Assembly: GCA_963989385.1 (NCBI GenBank)
Contig: OZ022498.1
Location: 1,805,501 to 1,869,500, forward strand
Source: Ctena decussata
Taxonomy: Eukaryota; Mollusca; Bivalvia; Lucinida; Lucinidae
Direction of reading: 5' to 3'
DNA: 64,000 bases
Of the stretch, positions 1 through 10,910 are shown one piece after another. A program made the translations under genes and the position numbers. The notes beneath the pieces are model-generated. The model made no database searches, was not told the DNA's origin, and was given only the letters and a program-made list of their open reading frames with translations. The first letter of the stretch is position 1; each line of letters opens with the position of its first letter.

Positions 1-56
1 CTAAACAATTATTATGACCTGGGCATTCATTAACATAAGTATAAGAGAAATTATAC
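1..56 (-). CDS. Possible next exon of the mucin-like gene (partial)
   Basis: On the minus strand an acceptor-like TTTCAG (57-62) is followed by an open frame to the window edge. The two bases AG left over at the end of the 238-1207 exon plus the first base here give an Arg codon. The frame then stays open for 18 codons and includes Tyr-rich residues and two cysteines. The polypyrimidine tract is poor. The only support is phase compatibility and the need for some exon downstream of the strong donor at 236-237. It could easily be wrong. Confidence 0.25.
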
Positions 57-237
57 CTGAAATCATCGCCATCCACACTAAGCATCTCGCAAGCCAAGGG
101 TACTAAGTCCACCTAATTCTTTACGCACGTGCTTAGTAGCCTTGACTTGCGAAGATAACACAAAGCGACGTCACTAACATTTTTGTAAAGAACATTTTAT
201 CAACACTAATAATTCCAAGAGAAAAAAAACATCTTAC

Positions 238-1207
238 CTTGCGGCACTTTTCGCAGACACGTACAACCCTGCACCAATTGCGCCGGCCCCACCGCCAACC
301 ACTAACACTCCTGCACAAGTTAAAACACTTGCAGCTAAAGGTTTGTTACTAAGGAAGCCACTTGCAGAAGAATTCTCATCACTCTGCGCAGGTTTTGCTG
401 ACGTAGTATCAGTTGTTGTGGTTGTTGTTGTTGGTCTGGCATTTGCATTTGCATTATTGGCGTCTCTTTCATTTGGCTGGGCTGACGAGGTCGCTCTACC
501 ACCAGTCGTTGCCGTCCCTGCTATACTAGCTGATGTTGGAGATTCAGTCGTCGCCGTCCCTGCTGGACTAGCAGATGTTTGAGATTCAGTCGTCGCCGTC
601 CCTGCTGAACTAGCGTATGTTGGAGATTCAGTCATCGCAGTCCCTTCTGGACTAGCGGATGTTGGAAATTCGGTCGCCGCCGTCCCTGCTGGACTAGCAG
701 ATGTTTGAGATTCAGTCGTTGCCGTCACTGCTGAACTAGCGTATGTTGGAGATTCAGTCGTTGCCGTCCCTGCTGGACTAGCGGATGTAAGAGATTCAGA
801 CGTCGCCGTCCCTGCTGGACTAGCGGATGTAAGAGATTCAGACGTCGCCGTCCCTGCTGGAGTAGCAGATGTTGGAGATTCAGTCGTCGCCGTCCCTGCT
901 GGACTAGCGGATGTTGGCGATTCTGCTGTCGTCGTTGGCGATTCACTGGTTGTTGTTGTTGGAGATTCAGTTGTCGTCGTCGGTGATTCACTAGTTGTGG
1001 TTGTTGGAGATTCAGTTGTCGTCGTCGCCGATTCACTAGTTGTCGTAGTCAGGCTGGTTGTCGTCGTAATCGGGTTGGTTGTCGTCGTCGCTGGAGTTGT
1101 CGTTGATGTCGATGTCGATGTCGTCGTCGTGGTAGTTGTGCTTCTTGTTGTAGTCGATGTACTCGAAGTTGAAGATGTTGTTGTTGCCGAAGAAGTTGAA
1201 GTAGAAT
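238..1207 (-). CDS. Mucin-like Thr/Ser/Pro-rich exon with hydrophobic C-terminal segment
   Basis: An internal exon of about 322 codons on the minus strand. It begins after a TTTCAG acceptor (1208-1213) and ends at a consensus donor, AAG|GTAAGA. The apparent stop after it is just the TAA inside that donor. From N to C it encodes a run of Thr/Ser (TTTT, TSTS), then TTTTESP-type units, then ten 14-residue units of the form TATTESPTSASPAG. A spacer with NANANA and TTTTTTT follows, and then a hydrophobic Gly-rich stretch (AASVLTCAGVLVVGG and on, ending GLYV) that looks like one membrane span. Such a composition is typical of heavily O-glycosylated stalks, so a cell-surface mucin-like protein is inferred. 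It lacks Cys except in the hydrophobic segment. The partner exon at 4791-4908 supplies a signal peptide in matching phase. The cytoplasmic or C-terminal part lies beyond the left edge or in the uncertain 1-56 exon. No family beyond mucin-like can be named. Confidence 0.72.
505..924 (-). repeat. Ten-copy 42-bp coding minisatellite
   Basis: Ten consecutive 42-bp units, each encoding a 14-residue Thr/Ser/Pro/Ala/Gly block (core TESPTSASPAG). Units differ by a few substitutions but no indels, so the reading frame is kept throughout. At 925-1075 shorter units carrying (S/T)ESPTTTT replace them, and 1080-1205 is a run of ACA/ACG/TCG codons. Copy number is likely to vary between alleles. Confidence 0.9.
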
Positions 1208-1490
1208 CTGAAATTTACATTAATAACAACAATAATAATGATGAAATAAGGATAATAAAGAAAATTGTAATAATATTTCATAATGAAATAATTGAAAAAA
1301 CAAAACAAAAAAAAGCATAAAATTGCACCCAAGCGGGCACTCAAAAATTATAAAATAAGATATTGTATTATTCATGTTATTGCCGAAGCAAGTTGCACCG
1401 ACGGTGTAAAATACAAACGTCTGTTTATATTTAGCAGTGAATGACAATGAACAGCGATGACAACCGCAAGTGAAGCACAAGTATCATAAT

Positions 1491-1716
1491 GAGCCGCGAC
1501 ATGACAAAACCAACAAAGTGGCTATGCGCCCAGCGCAGACTCAGATCACCCTGGGCATCCGCCAAGTCTGATCAGGGCCTTCGGTGTCCGCATGGAGGTA
1601 CCTTAGCTATCCTTTAAGCGCTTAGTAAAGAGTCTGGCCAGATGGGTGGATGCCCAGTCTTATCTGACTCTGCGCTTGGCGCACAACCACATTGTTGGTT
1701 TTCTCGTGTCGGGGGT
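1491..1716. mobile_element. Fold-back MITE, family A, copy 1 (decayed right end)
   Basis: Begins GAGCCGCGACATGACAAAAC and runs through the hairpin landmarks shared by all family A copies (GCGCCCAGCGCAGACTCAGA, CAGTCTGATCAG, TTAAGCGCTTA), then back through their reverse complements. The right end has lost the canonical GTCGCGGCTC. It lies in the intron between the mucin-like exon and the signal-peptide exon. Confidence 0.8.
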
Positions 1717-2044
1717 CACGTGACAGATGATAGCTCGACTCGAACACTGAATAGGCTACTGTAGCTCTATCAAAGCTGAACCCAATATTGAGATCTCTCG
1801 GATCAAAGGGGAAACTGATTAGCTCCCCTGTCATATGCGTATTGCTGTATGCCTGTGAATCATGGGTTCGAGAATCGAGATTATAAAAGTTGAGAATAAT
1901 CTCAAATTCAAAATAAAGCGCACTGATTGGCTACTTCCGAGCATGTGCTTGGAAGCAGACAATCAGTGTGCTTTATCTTGAGTTTGAGAATGTACTCAAG
2001 TTTTATAACCTCGAAACATGGACAGTGACAGCGGAGTTAGAGAA

Positions 2045-2402
2045 AAGAACGGAGACTTTTGAAATGAGATGCTACAGATGGTTACTGAACATCTCGTATA
2101 TGATGGCCATGTAATTAATGAGAATGTCTGCAGAAATATCAAAACAGCCATTGGAAAATACTAGTAATAAACTGCTGAACATGGCCATGGTGGGGAAACT
2201 AAGATGATTTGGCCACATCTCAGGACCTTCTGGCTTAGCAAAGACTATTCTGCAGGGTACAGTGAATGGAAGAAGAGGTGAGAAACACTCGCATGGAAGG
2301 ACTTTGCCAGCACAAGAAGGGCTGCTGAAAACGGGACAAGGTAGAAGAGGATTGTTGCAAATTATCTGTAGTGCCCCTACGACCTTGCAAGGTTATGGGA
2401 TA
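2045..2402 (+). pseudogene. LINE ORF2 C-terminal relic
   Basis: Plus-strand translation, with stops and shifts, gives pieces typical of the C-terminal part of a non-LTR retrotransposon ORF2: FEMRCYRWLLNIS near 2050, FGHISGPSGLAKTILQGTV near 2210-2265, and RRAAENGTR near 2320. It belongs to the same style of element as the reverse-transcriptase relic at 2968-4290 but is in the opposite orientation. It is clearly dead. Superfamily not assigned with confidence. Confidence 0.65.
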
Positions 2403-2967
2403 TAATAGAATATTAAAACAGTCATCATCAAAGGCAATGGCAAGTAGCCCGACCGAAAAGGATGCTTCTGAGAAAACATATATAAGAAAGACGTTCATTG
2501 TCCACTTAATATTGGAAGTATCTGGAAATACATGAAACTCGCGTGAAGGTTGTGTCTGTAAGACACAGCCGTTGTCCAAGTGACCTATGTATGTCTTAGC
2601 ATTCTACTTTCAACGGAGCTGTCTTTTGAAACTCTGTACAAACGATTACCATGACAAACAAAACGGCTATTTAATTTTCACACAAACTTAATATAACGTA
2701 TAAGTATTATTACTAATTTGCAATTTTCAATTTCGTACACCTCTTTACAATGCATTAAAGTTTTTGAAGTTTTAAGTGCAACATGTCTGGAAAACTTAGC
2801 ATGTACAGAGGTGGGTTTTGAATCGAGGCATGTATCTGATCATTCATTGCTGAAGTGCAGTATATAGTTAATTTGCTATGAAAATGAGAATCAGAGTAAT
2901 TCTGCATGGGACCGTGTGTTTTGGTCTCTCACTGGACCCTTCTCGCTGAGATGGTTCTGGTGAGGGT

Positions 2968-4290
2968 TCAGAACATCTGTTTTTGTTGAGAGGTGGGAAA
3001 GGATATTTCAAAATTATTCACCAAACCCCATCTTATCTGGAGCTCTGATACTAAGTCTGAGACAATTGCTCCTAGGTATTTGAAGCTTGATACAGTACTA
3101 AGTTTTTGCCATTTTACTTTGATCTCCCTCTGGATGCCATTGGCGCTATTTGTAATCAGTTTGATCTTCTCAGCACTGATCTCCATCTTATACTTTGTGC
3201 AGGTTTTGTCGAGACTGTCAACTGGAGCTTCTAGTTCCTGCTTTTCCTCAGCTAGAGCAGCTATATCATCGGCAAACCGCAGATTGGTAGTATTTCTGCC
3301 ACCTATGCTAACCTTCCCGTCATGCTCTTCTCGAGCATCAGACATGATCCGTTCGAGAAAAAAATGTTGAAGAGGGTGGGTGACTGAAGACATCTTTGCC
3401 TTACTCCAACTGTCGTTCTGAACCATTCTTTCATTTTGCCATTCATCAAGACTGCACTTGTTGCCTTGTCGTAGAGCTGCTCAATGGTGCGAACTAGATT
3501 TACAGTGATATTGTATTTCTGCATGTGGCCCACAAGGCTGCATGCCAGACCCTGTCAAAGGCTTTTTTTGAAATCAATGAAGACATGGTACAAATTTTGC
3601 TGATGTTGGAGATACTTTTCACACAGGATTCTTAGGATCTGTTCTGTGGTGCTCCTTCCAGCTCTGAACCCAGCCTGTTGTTCAGCGATTATCTCCTCGG
3701 CTTGGGGTTTAAGCCTGTTCAAGATGACTTTCAGCATGACTTTGTTTGAATGTCTGATGAGGCTGATGGTTCTGTAGTTCTGGCAAAGCTGTAAGTTGCC
3801 CTTTTTAGGGAGTGTAATAATCAGCGACTGAGTCCATGGGGTAGGCCATTCTCTGGTTCTCCTATTACAGATTTCTGTTAAAACATCAATCATGGTCTCC
3901 CCGCCAGCTTGAGCAAGTTCTGCTGGTATATTATCCACTCCGACAGACTTCCCTTTCTTCAGTGTTGCTACTGCAATCTCAACTTCCTCACGACGGATCG
4001 GCTGTAGATCTTCTTCTGGGGTCGATTGCAGTGCAGAACCACATTGTCACCATCACTTTCATGGTTGTATATAGTTCTGAGCAAAATTCTGTCCATCTGC
4101 TGAGAATCTCTTGTTCTTCTGTAAGACTTTTCCGAGACCTGTCCTGGATAGTTGTGGACCTACCCTGTTTCTCTGGTTAGATCCTTCACCAGCTGGTATG
4201 CTTTCTTGCTATTGTTTTTGTTCAGGCAAGTTTCTATCTCCTCGTACTGACTAGCTATCCAGTCCTCCTTAGCATTCTTCATTGCCTTCA
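2968..4290 (-). pseudogene. Non-LTR retrotransposon reverse transcriptase relic
   Basis: Minus-strand RT domain spread over at least three frames. At 3938-3555 are IPAELAQAGGETM, LPKKGNLQLCQNYRTISL and AGFRAGRSTTEQI (the A/G-FRxGRST region). At 3533-3303 is QKYNITVNLVRTIEQLYDKA with VGVRQRCL (decayed VxQGC). At 3426-2968 is LRFADDIAALAEE (the FADD catalytic box), then SFKYLGAIVSD. Weaker similarity continues to about 4290. Frameshifts show it is inactive. It sits in the intron of the mucin-like gene and points the same way as that gene. Confidence 0.85.
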
Positions 4291-4790
4291 ATTATTATAT
4301 ATTTATTACATTTGGATGGTACCTCTACTTTTTCTCAAAACAGACAATTTTCTTTTAACTTATAAGTTTGTAACTTACATCTTTATCAAGCTTAGATAAG
4401 CATTTCAAAAAAGGAATGATAACCTTAATACAAATCACGATATTTAAGTTAAAACGCCATCTTCCATTAACCTCCAATGTAAATTTACGCGTATACCTGG
4501 CTGTTGGTGATGATGAGATTTTCTCCTTATGTTTGTGTTGTCTATTTCCCACATGCTGTTTTGGGTTGGATCTGGAATTGAATTTTGTCAGTTCCAGACA
4601 ATTTTCCTCTTTACTTTTTTATATAATGTAGCACCTCTTACTACAACAACAATAAAATAATGCTTTCAGCACAGTGCCACTACGAAATAAAATGTTTGCC
4701 TGTTGTGACTCCACATTAGAACCTCCTCATCTCGGCAAAGTAATTATAATGAAGAGCCATTTCAGACAAGTATTCTGATAAAATACTTAC

Positions 4791-4908
4791 AAGCCTCTGG
4801 CAGAGATGTTAAGCACAGCAATCCAACTAACATAACTTTGACGGGGATTCCTAATCCAGATGCTGCATTTTTCCCCGCGTAGGCAACTCTGTGTATTTGT
4901 TCCACCAT
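4791..4908 (-). CDS. Signal-peptide exon of the mucin-like gene
   Basis: ATG at 4908-4906 opens a frame that gives MVEQIHRVAYAGKN, then a hydrophobic core (VKVMLVGLLCLTSLP) ending PEA, then one extra base before a perfect GTAAGTA donor (4790). A basic N-region, hydrophobic core and small residues before the end fit a secretory signal. The single leftover base pairs in phase with the two leading bases of the 238-1207 exon and gives a Tyr at the junction, so the two exons are proposed to be joined across a 3.6-kb intron. Other small exons could lie between them. No promoter motif was recognised upstream. Confidence 0.6.
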
Positions 4909-5335
4909 ATTTGGTTCTAAAACGCATTAACTCTCTGTCAGTTTTTGTGACAGTATTTTCCCCTGTTTACTGTTGGTACCATGAAAATGTTTTAGCATAT
5001 ATAGCAGTTTTAGACAATCCAGAATAAGGGTTAAAATATCACTGCAGTTTCTTTTTTCTCCATCTAAAAAGGCCTATATGCGGAAGCCTGGAAAAGTTTT
5101 GACTTTTCTTTACCTTATCATGAAGAAATACAGACAAGGCTGAATAAATGTTGTTACAACGAGACGTGCCTGCTTAGAATTATCTTGAGGTATAAAGTAT
5201 TTTTATGGGCACAAGATATTAACTTGATTGTAATTAGGCAAAAATCATGTGACTATAAGATAACAAAGTTCCCCTAGAATAAGAAGTATTGATAAAATTT
5301 TAATCTTTATCTATAGACAAGAAAATATTATTTTT

Positions 5336-5571
5336 GAGTCGTGACAAGAGAAAACCAACAAAGTGGTTGTGCGCCTAGCGCTGACTCAGATCAGCCTGGG
5401 CATCCACCCAGTCTCCTCAGAGTTTTCGCTGTCCGCTTGGAGCTATCTTAAACCCTTAGATACCCGTTAAGCGCTTAGCAAAAAATCTGACTAGACCCTG
5501 CGGATGCCCAGGCTGATCTGAGTCTGCGCTGGTCGCAAAGCCACTTTGATGGTTTTCTCGTGTCTCGGCTC
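5336..5571. mobile_element. Fold-back MITE, family A, copy 2
   Basis: Complete hairpin from GAGTCGTGACAAGAGAAAAC to GTCTCGGCTC. The middle carries the TTAAGCGCTTAGCAAA turn. Arms are diverged but still complementary over most of their length. Confidence 0.85.
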
Positions 5572-6477
5572 ATTGATAGAATAAGATGTCATCTTGTAGC
5601 AGCAGAATGTAATCTCCAGGAATATCTTCTCCTCAGTGTAATATTTTGAAGCCTCGGAAAAAAAATGAATAACGAAATTTACAAAACAAAAAATGAGAGG
5701 AACACAAAAAAATGTATATTCCTTCCTCGGCTCTGAACCTTTGCTGCAGAATCTTATTACAATCAGCACACCCAGACGAAAAATACATAGACGTTATGGA
5801 GAAATAAAAAAAAACATAAAAATAATAACCGCTATCCAGATGGAAGTCAAGTAAAATGTGACTTAATTTAATATCGCTTTGTTTTTGCATTGCGGGTTAT
5901 AATATATGTAAAAAGTAGGTTAGAAAAGAAAAAAAAAACTCGAAAAGAAAACACGGCACAGTTTTGAGAACCTTGAAACCCCCCAAAAAGAAAGGGTTCT
6001 CTCAAATGCAACGGTAAGTTTATAAGTGTAAATAAAATTATAAATAAAAAATAGGAATTATGACACAGATTTTGATACCCCTGAAAGACGGGAAACAAAG
6101 TGTTCCTTCAACTGCAGCGGTCATATCACTGGGCCTAATAGAAGTTACGCGCCATGAGAAAATGGAACTGTTACTGAAGAAAATGAAAGACTCGGATAAA
6201 GATGAACTCCTGGGATAAACATGTGCTTTCTTGCAGACAAATGAAACGTTTCATTTATTTCTAGTAGATTTTTCTGGAGCCACATATTATTAATACAATC
6301 ACTGAAAACTCTAGCCATACTGCTCGCGAAAGGTGTTTTTTTCTCTCATTCCTAATGTAGGGATATAGAAAAAAAAAGTAAAAGGTGAACATTTAATAGG
6401 TGATTTATTTGAAGGCACTCATTAGCTTCACTAATATTCTGCTAAAACAAAAGAACAAAAAGTGTTTATTCTGTCCT

Positions 6478-6598
6478 GTTCTGTTTTAATTCTCCTAACG
6501 ACGTTTCCCAAGTGGACGTGTTTCAATTCTCCTAACGACGTTCCTCAAGTGGCTCACGTCCACATGGGGTACGTCGTTTGGAGAACTGAAACAGAACA
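6478..6598. repeat. Short inverted repeat element
   Basis: Left arm TGTTCTGTTTTAATTCTCC is matched by right arm GGAGAACTGAAACAGAACA. Inside, CTCCTAACGACGTT is written twice before the complementary ACGTCGTTTGGAG. It looks like a small fold-back element with one arm internally duplicated. Confidence 0.6.
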
Positions 6599-6809
6599 AA
6601 AGTGTTTATTTCAGACTCGTGCATCTTTTATCTGTCTTTAGTCTCAAAGCGCCAAAAAGTAGACTACAAAATTTTCTTCCAAGCTGAGTGAGTGAGTGAT
6701 ATGGGTTTTACGGCATGTCAGCACAAAAAGGCCTTTTCGCGCCGAAAACTATATTATAAAGGAATATGTTTCTTCCAGGCTATTTCAGATCAAGAATTCT
6801 AGCCTCAGA

Positions 6810-6880
6810 GGGCTAACAGTATAGATCCAGATGAGGCGGTTAATACTGAGCCCTCGCATCTGGATCTACGCTGTTTGCAA
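6810..6880. repeat. Hairpin of the AGATCCAGATGAG type
   Basis: CAGTATAGATCCAGATGAGG pairs with CCTCGCATCTGGATCTACGC. Similar hairpins (GATCCAGATGAG or GATCCAGATCAG arms ending in CTGTTTGCAAA) occur inside longer elements at 16507-16570, 35575-35632 and partly at 50835-50880. They form a recurrent fold-back module. Confidence 0.6.
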
Positions 6881-7112
6881 ATTCAACTATTTTCGTTTTG
6901 GGGGCTTTAAGGGTTAAACTTGACGCTTAGATATCCCATGAGAGTAGCAACTTTTTGTACTTTTCGAGAAAATGGAAAAGCAGCAGAATTACCATTGGCT
7001 AAAATAGCCACACAATCCGGCCTCATAAAGAAAGAAATAGCAGCTTTAACTACGTATGTATGGCTCCTCCTCAAAAGGAGACAACATATATTATCTTTTC
7101 TCCACTGACCTT

Positions 7113-7394
7113 ATTAACCCATTCATGACATGTGGACTCTTCCATCTTTGTCAATAGGACGTGTTCATTTGTCAAATAAGGGGTCTGGCTTAGATTTTTT
7201 TCTTGTGTCTTTTTTTTTCTTCTTTTTTTTCTTTTCATTTTTTTAAATTTATTTTGATGAGAAATACATATTTGTCTTTGGCAAATACATATAGTATTGA
7301 CCCTGATCAGACGCCGCGTTTTGCGGCTTCTGATCACGGTCTGCACTGTTTCCAACGTCCATTTTATGGGACACTCGACATTAATGGGTTAAAG
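7113..7394. mobile_element. Element with TTAACCCATT ends, copy 1
   Basis: Left end TTAACCCATTCATGACA and right end TGACATTAATGGGTTAA (one mismatch) form terminal inverted repeats. Inside is a hairpin CTGATCAGACGCCGCGTTTT facing CGGCTTCTGATCA. Related copies are at 32463-32826 and, partly, 35566-35750. A T-rich tract fills 7195-7260. Confidence 0.55.
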
Positions 7395-7421
7395 CAAGGA
7401 GCGAATTCTTTCCTGTGTTTC

Positions 7422-7550
7422 TTACCGTAAACGGGGTTCCATTGCACACAGCATTTCATTATCACCGTCCCATCGTCCTGATATAACTGCAATACTTTAG
7501 AATTGGACGTGAGATCACAAGTCATCCATGACCTATCCATCTTTCCTGTG
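7422..7550. mobile_element. SINE core/tail fragment without tRNA head
   Basis: GTAAACGGGGTTCCATTGCA followed by CATTTCATTATCACCG and CATCGTCCTGATATAACTG. The same core is at 44136-44255, where it follows a tRNA-like head, and at 56238-56345. Here the 5' tRNA-like part is absent, so this is a truncated copy. Confidence 0.6.
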
Positions 7551-7590
7551 TGATTTTTCGCGATGAGAACTGAGGCAAAAACTAGAACTT

Positions 7591-8020
7591 TCATGTCATA
7601 TATTTAGAAATAAAGCATGATCTATATGTTGGCTTTAGCTCTTCATATGCCATCTCTTCTGCTTCTTCTATGTCCACATAGGATTCTTCTTCCACCGTGA
7701 CATTAAACTGATCTTGAGGTTTGTCTCAAAAGTCTATCCCAATCACCTTTCTTTGACGTTTTTCTGGGTTTAGTTTTACCCATCTCCTCATCATCGGGAG
7801 AATCATTGCCCGTGCCCATCTCTGCTGCGCCTGTATTGGAGTCTCTTGAAGGTTTAGAATAATTATATTTTCCAAAGATATCATGTCCTTTCATACCCTG
7901 CATATGTCTATTCTCCGTATGTATGTGAGACGACTCTGAAACTAGTACAATACTTTCTTCACTGTCAAACATTGTAGACGCCAATGGATATGCCTTCTTA
8001 AGCTGTCCGATCGAGCAAAT
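7591..8020 (-). pseudogene. Receptor-like cytoplasmic tail with ITAM-type motif, frameshifted
   Basis: On the minus strand an open frame from 8020 to 7706 encodes a hydrophilic Ser/Asp/Glu/Lys-rich segment (for example FDSEESIVLVSESS, TGNDSPDDEEMGKTKPRKTS). It ends at a stop at 7705-7703. In the next frame, open from 7725 to the stop at 7593-7591, the sequence continues as DQFNVTVEEESYVDIEEAEE then MAYEELKPTYRSC. YVDI, seven residues, YEEL (7680-7636) is an exact YxxI-x7-YxxL pattern. Codon usage and acidity make this look like a real intracellular tail joined by a one-base shift in 7706-7725: a sequencing indel, a recent null or an alternative splice. No membrane span or extracellular domain is seen upstream in frame. 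An open frame at 8220-7998 (third frame) may be related. Family unknown; MEGF/Draper-like scavenger receptors carry such tails, but that is only an analogy. Confidence 0.4.
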
Positions 8021-8339
8021 TCACGAAAACACGTCTGGCTCTGGTATCGACCCATCGACTGTTGCTTGGAGAGTGAACAAGTGTCATACGAAAAATTCCT
8101 TTTATAGGTTTCCGCCTGGAAAACATACAGTAAATGGTTTGTTCTTCATTCATGTGATATGTCACATTTGTCAAAGTATGTGCATATGTCAAGATTAGAA
8201 ACAGAATGTTAAAAAACTGTGAAGTTATTTTAAACTTCTAAATTTAAGTATATAAATATAAGAATAAAATGATTTATCACTTACACCAACAGTTTTGATA
8301 AAAAAAGTTACATGTTAGCTGACCTTTTAGCAATTATTT

Positions 8340-8760
8340 GATAGCTGTAACTTACATTTTATTCCTCTCGCTTGCATCCTGCTTGTTTACGGTAGTCTTT
8401 AGCTTTATCGGAACTGTCGTCTTCACGAACTTTTTTAGTTCTAGCTTTCGTCAAAGTCCTGATGGAACGTCTAATATGTCGACCCTCCTTTTGTTCTTTA
8501 AGCTTGCATCAATGTTGCTTTTCTTTCCTTCTCACGTAAGAAGAAGTACATTTTAGCTTTACAGAGCCGATAGTACTTCGATGGGCTACCCTCTCTGAGT
8601 CTTTTGTCTAATGCAGTTGCAAGTCTTTTCTATGATGTATCGAATATGTCCGTAGCTGGCCTGGTAGCTTCTTTTCTGGACGACAGGCACACCTGATGAA
8701 TCTGATTGCTTTCTTAAATCTTCTTTCGTTTTCATTTTGTCTTCTATCAAGCTTTTCTTA
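8340..8760 (-). other. Possible decayed coding sequence, unidentified
   Basis: Minus-strand conceptual translation near 8735-8590 gives a Lys/Arg-rich stretch (MKTKEDLRKQSDSSGVPVVQ and on through YGHIRYIIEKTC) that ends at a stop. Further Lys-rich pieces follow in other frames down to about 8360. Composition is protein-like but broken, with no recognised domain. It may be a retroelement ORF1 relic or chance. Confidence 0.2.
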
Positions 8761-9052
8761 GAATGATGAAGTTTGTAGCATTATGTTGTATTTATACTTA
8801 TTTCGATATTCATATTTAGTCAGAAATTAAACAACCCTCTGTCTGAAATGTAACTTAATCAAAGTCTTTCCATGGCTGAAAGGAATATCTTTTCCCGAGT
8901 CACCTCTGGTACTGATATGAACTTGGTCGATGAAGGATTTGGCTTCTGGAACGTAATGCATATTGACCAATTCTTTGTGTGACTGCCGTGAGGCTTTTTG
9001 ACGTTTAAAATGGTACGACTCTCAGAATAGGTGCAGTCACCAAGATAGGTAC

Positions 9053-9800
9053 AACCAACTTTTGAACCGTTTGACCTAGAGCCCTGAATTTTGGCATACT
9101 TTTGGTATTCGATGTGTTGATTATTTTGACATTGTGTTGATGTCATTATTGACAGAGTTATGCCCCTTTTACTTATTTTTACAAAACAGCATAGGTATGA
9201 TCCATTACTCAAGAACTGTAGCTGCTGGAGCCTTGATAATTAATAGGTGGATAGACCATAGAAAATAAGCAGACCCATATTTTATTTCTTTTCTATCGAC
9301 CGTGTAGTTTTAGAGTTATGTCCCTTTTTCAAAAAATTAAATTTGAGTTTGTTAGCAAAATTTTGGAAAAAGTATTTGAGCTAGGTTGTTCATAAGTGGC
9401 ATTCTGGTAGGGCATAAGGTGTAGATCATCTGATTAACTTTTGAGCTAATTTCGTAAATATTTGACTGGATGATGCCCTTTGATTGACTTCGGCAGTTTT
9501 TCAACTTTTGAACTGTTTGACATAGACGTTTCGTTTTTGCTTATTAATAGTATTTGATATGTAGATCAATCTAATGATGGTTTCGTTATGTTGCATTCAT
9601 TAATGACAGAGTTATGTCCTTTTTCTTGTCTGTACATAATATTTTAGGGTTGATCTATTACTCAAGAAATGTAACTGCTTTGGCCTTGATATTTTATAGG
9701 TAGTTGGAAATAAAAAAAATAGCAGACCTCGTCCTGTATTTTTTTTTCTTTTCATTGACCTTGTTAGGGTCAGGCATATAGTTGGGGGCATAGTATTTTA
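9053..9800. repeat. Two-copy tandem of about 440 bp
   Basis: CAACTTTTGAACCGTTTGAC (from 9053) recurs as CAACTTTTGAACTGTTTGAC (from 9501). Both copies continue through GACAGAGTTATG, a TATTACTCAAGAA block, then TAGGTGG or TAGGTAG and a GCAGACC block. The spacing is about 447 bp. Open frames crossing this stretch look like repeat translations. Confidence 0.65.
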
Positions 9801-10059
9801 CAAACATATTTTCTAGTTTCGATACATTTTGGGTATCAATTGATATACGTGTGTGTGCAATATAGGTTTGGGCTCTAAAATTTATTTTTGCTTTAATATT
9901 TTTACAGACTTTCGGCCATTGATTTACTAGTATGATAAATGTGTTTTCCCACAATATCTTCAGAATAAATCGATAAATTTCAGTGAGACTTTGTATATGC
10001 TTTGGTTGATATGACATCAAAGTTTGGACTATTACCTGTTAATTTTCGATAATCATTTC

Positions 10060-10905
10060 TTCGCACAACGACGTTGTGGGGGAGATATAGGGTCTGTCCC
10101 GTTCGTACATACGTGTGTGCGTACGTACGTATGATCACCTTTTGTCATCGCTCTAGCAACCTAATTTATTAACTGACTTTGATACAACTTCACACATATA
10201 TAGTGTATGACAATACCTCGAAAACAACTTGCATTTCTGGTAATAGGGTCAAGTGAAGGTCAAGGTCACAATTGCTGTTTTTAGAAGAAAAAAACTTTTG
10301 TCATCGCTCTAGTCCTTTATTTATGAACCGATTTTGATGTACATGTATCTTCACACAAAAAATTAGTATGAAATATCTTAGACATGTTTGCATATCAGCA
10401 TTGTATGTTGAAGGTCAAAGTCACAATTGTTATATTCAAAAATACGTTGTCCTTGCACTAACGTCTGCATTCACGGACAGATTTTAATATAGCTTCATAC
10501 AATTTTTGTCATGACTTCAGCGCCTTAATTGATGGACCGATTAAATGTTTAGAATGAACACATTGTTCGGACATTGTAGGTCAAATGTCAAGATCACAGT
10601 TTCTAAGTTTAGAAAAACTAGCACCTTCATTCATGGACAGGTTTAAATATTACTCCACACAAATGTTTAGTATGACAATATCTTGGACAAGTTTGCGTTT
10701 TGGTCACAGGTCCTATTATAAGAAAAACTTTGGCGTTGCTCTAGAGCCTTTATCTATTGCCTGATTTTAAAATGTTTATATCTTAGAGAGGTTTGCGTTT
10801 CAGATCAAGGTCACAGATGCTATTTATTTTTTTCTAAAAAAACTCTTTGTTATTGCTTTAATCTTTTCTTCTTTGACCGATTTTATATTACTCTACATAA
10901 ATGTT
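10060..10905 (+). repeat. Satellite-like array, left arm (about 165-bp units)
   Basis: About five degenerate units. Each has TTTGTCATCGCTCTAG, a GACCGATTTTGAT block, CTTCACACAAA, TATGACAATATCTTGGACAA, GTTTGCGTTT, then AGGTCAAGGTCAC and an A-rich end. The array is headed by a short palindrome (ACAACGACGTTGT near 10065) and a CGTACGTACGTA microsatellite. The same monomer occurs inverted at 11960-12990. Confidence 0.75.
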
Positions 10906-10910
10906 TTAAG

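Noticed and set aside
725..1320. Open frames rich in Gln/Asn/Arg or Val across the left-edge repeat
   Set aside because: Other-frame shadows of the Thr/Ser-rich coding repeat. Only the frame with matching splice signals and a signal exon is believed.
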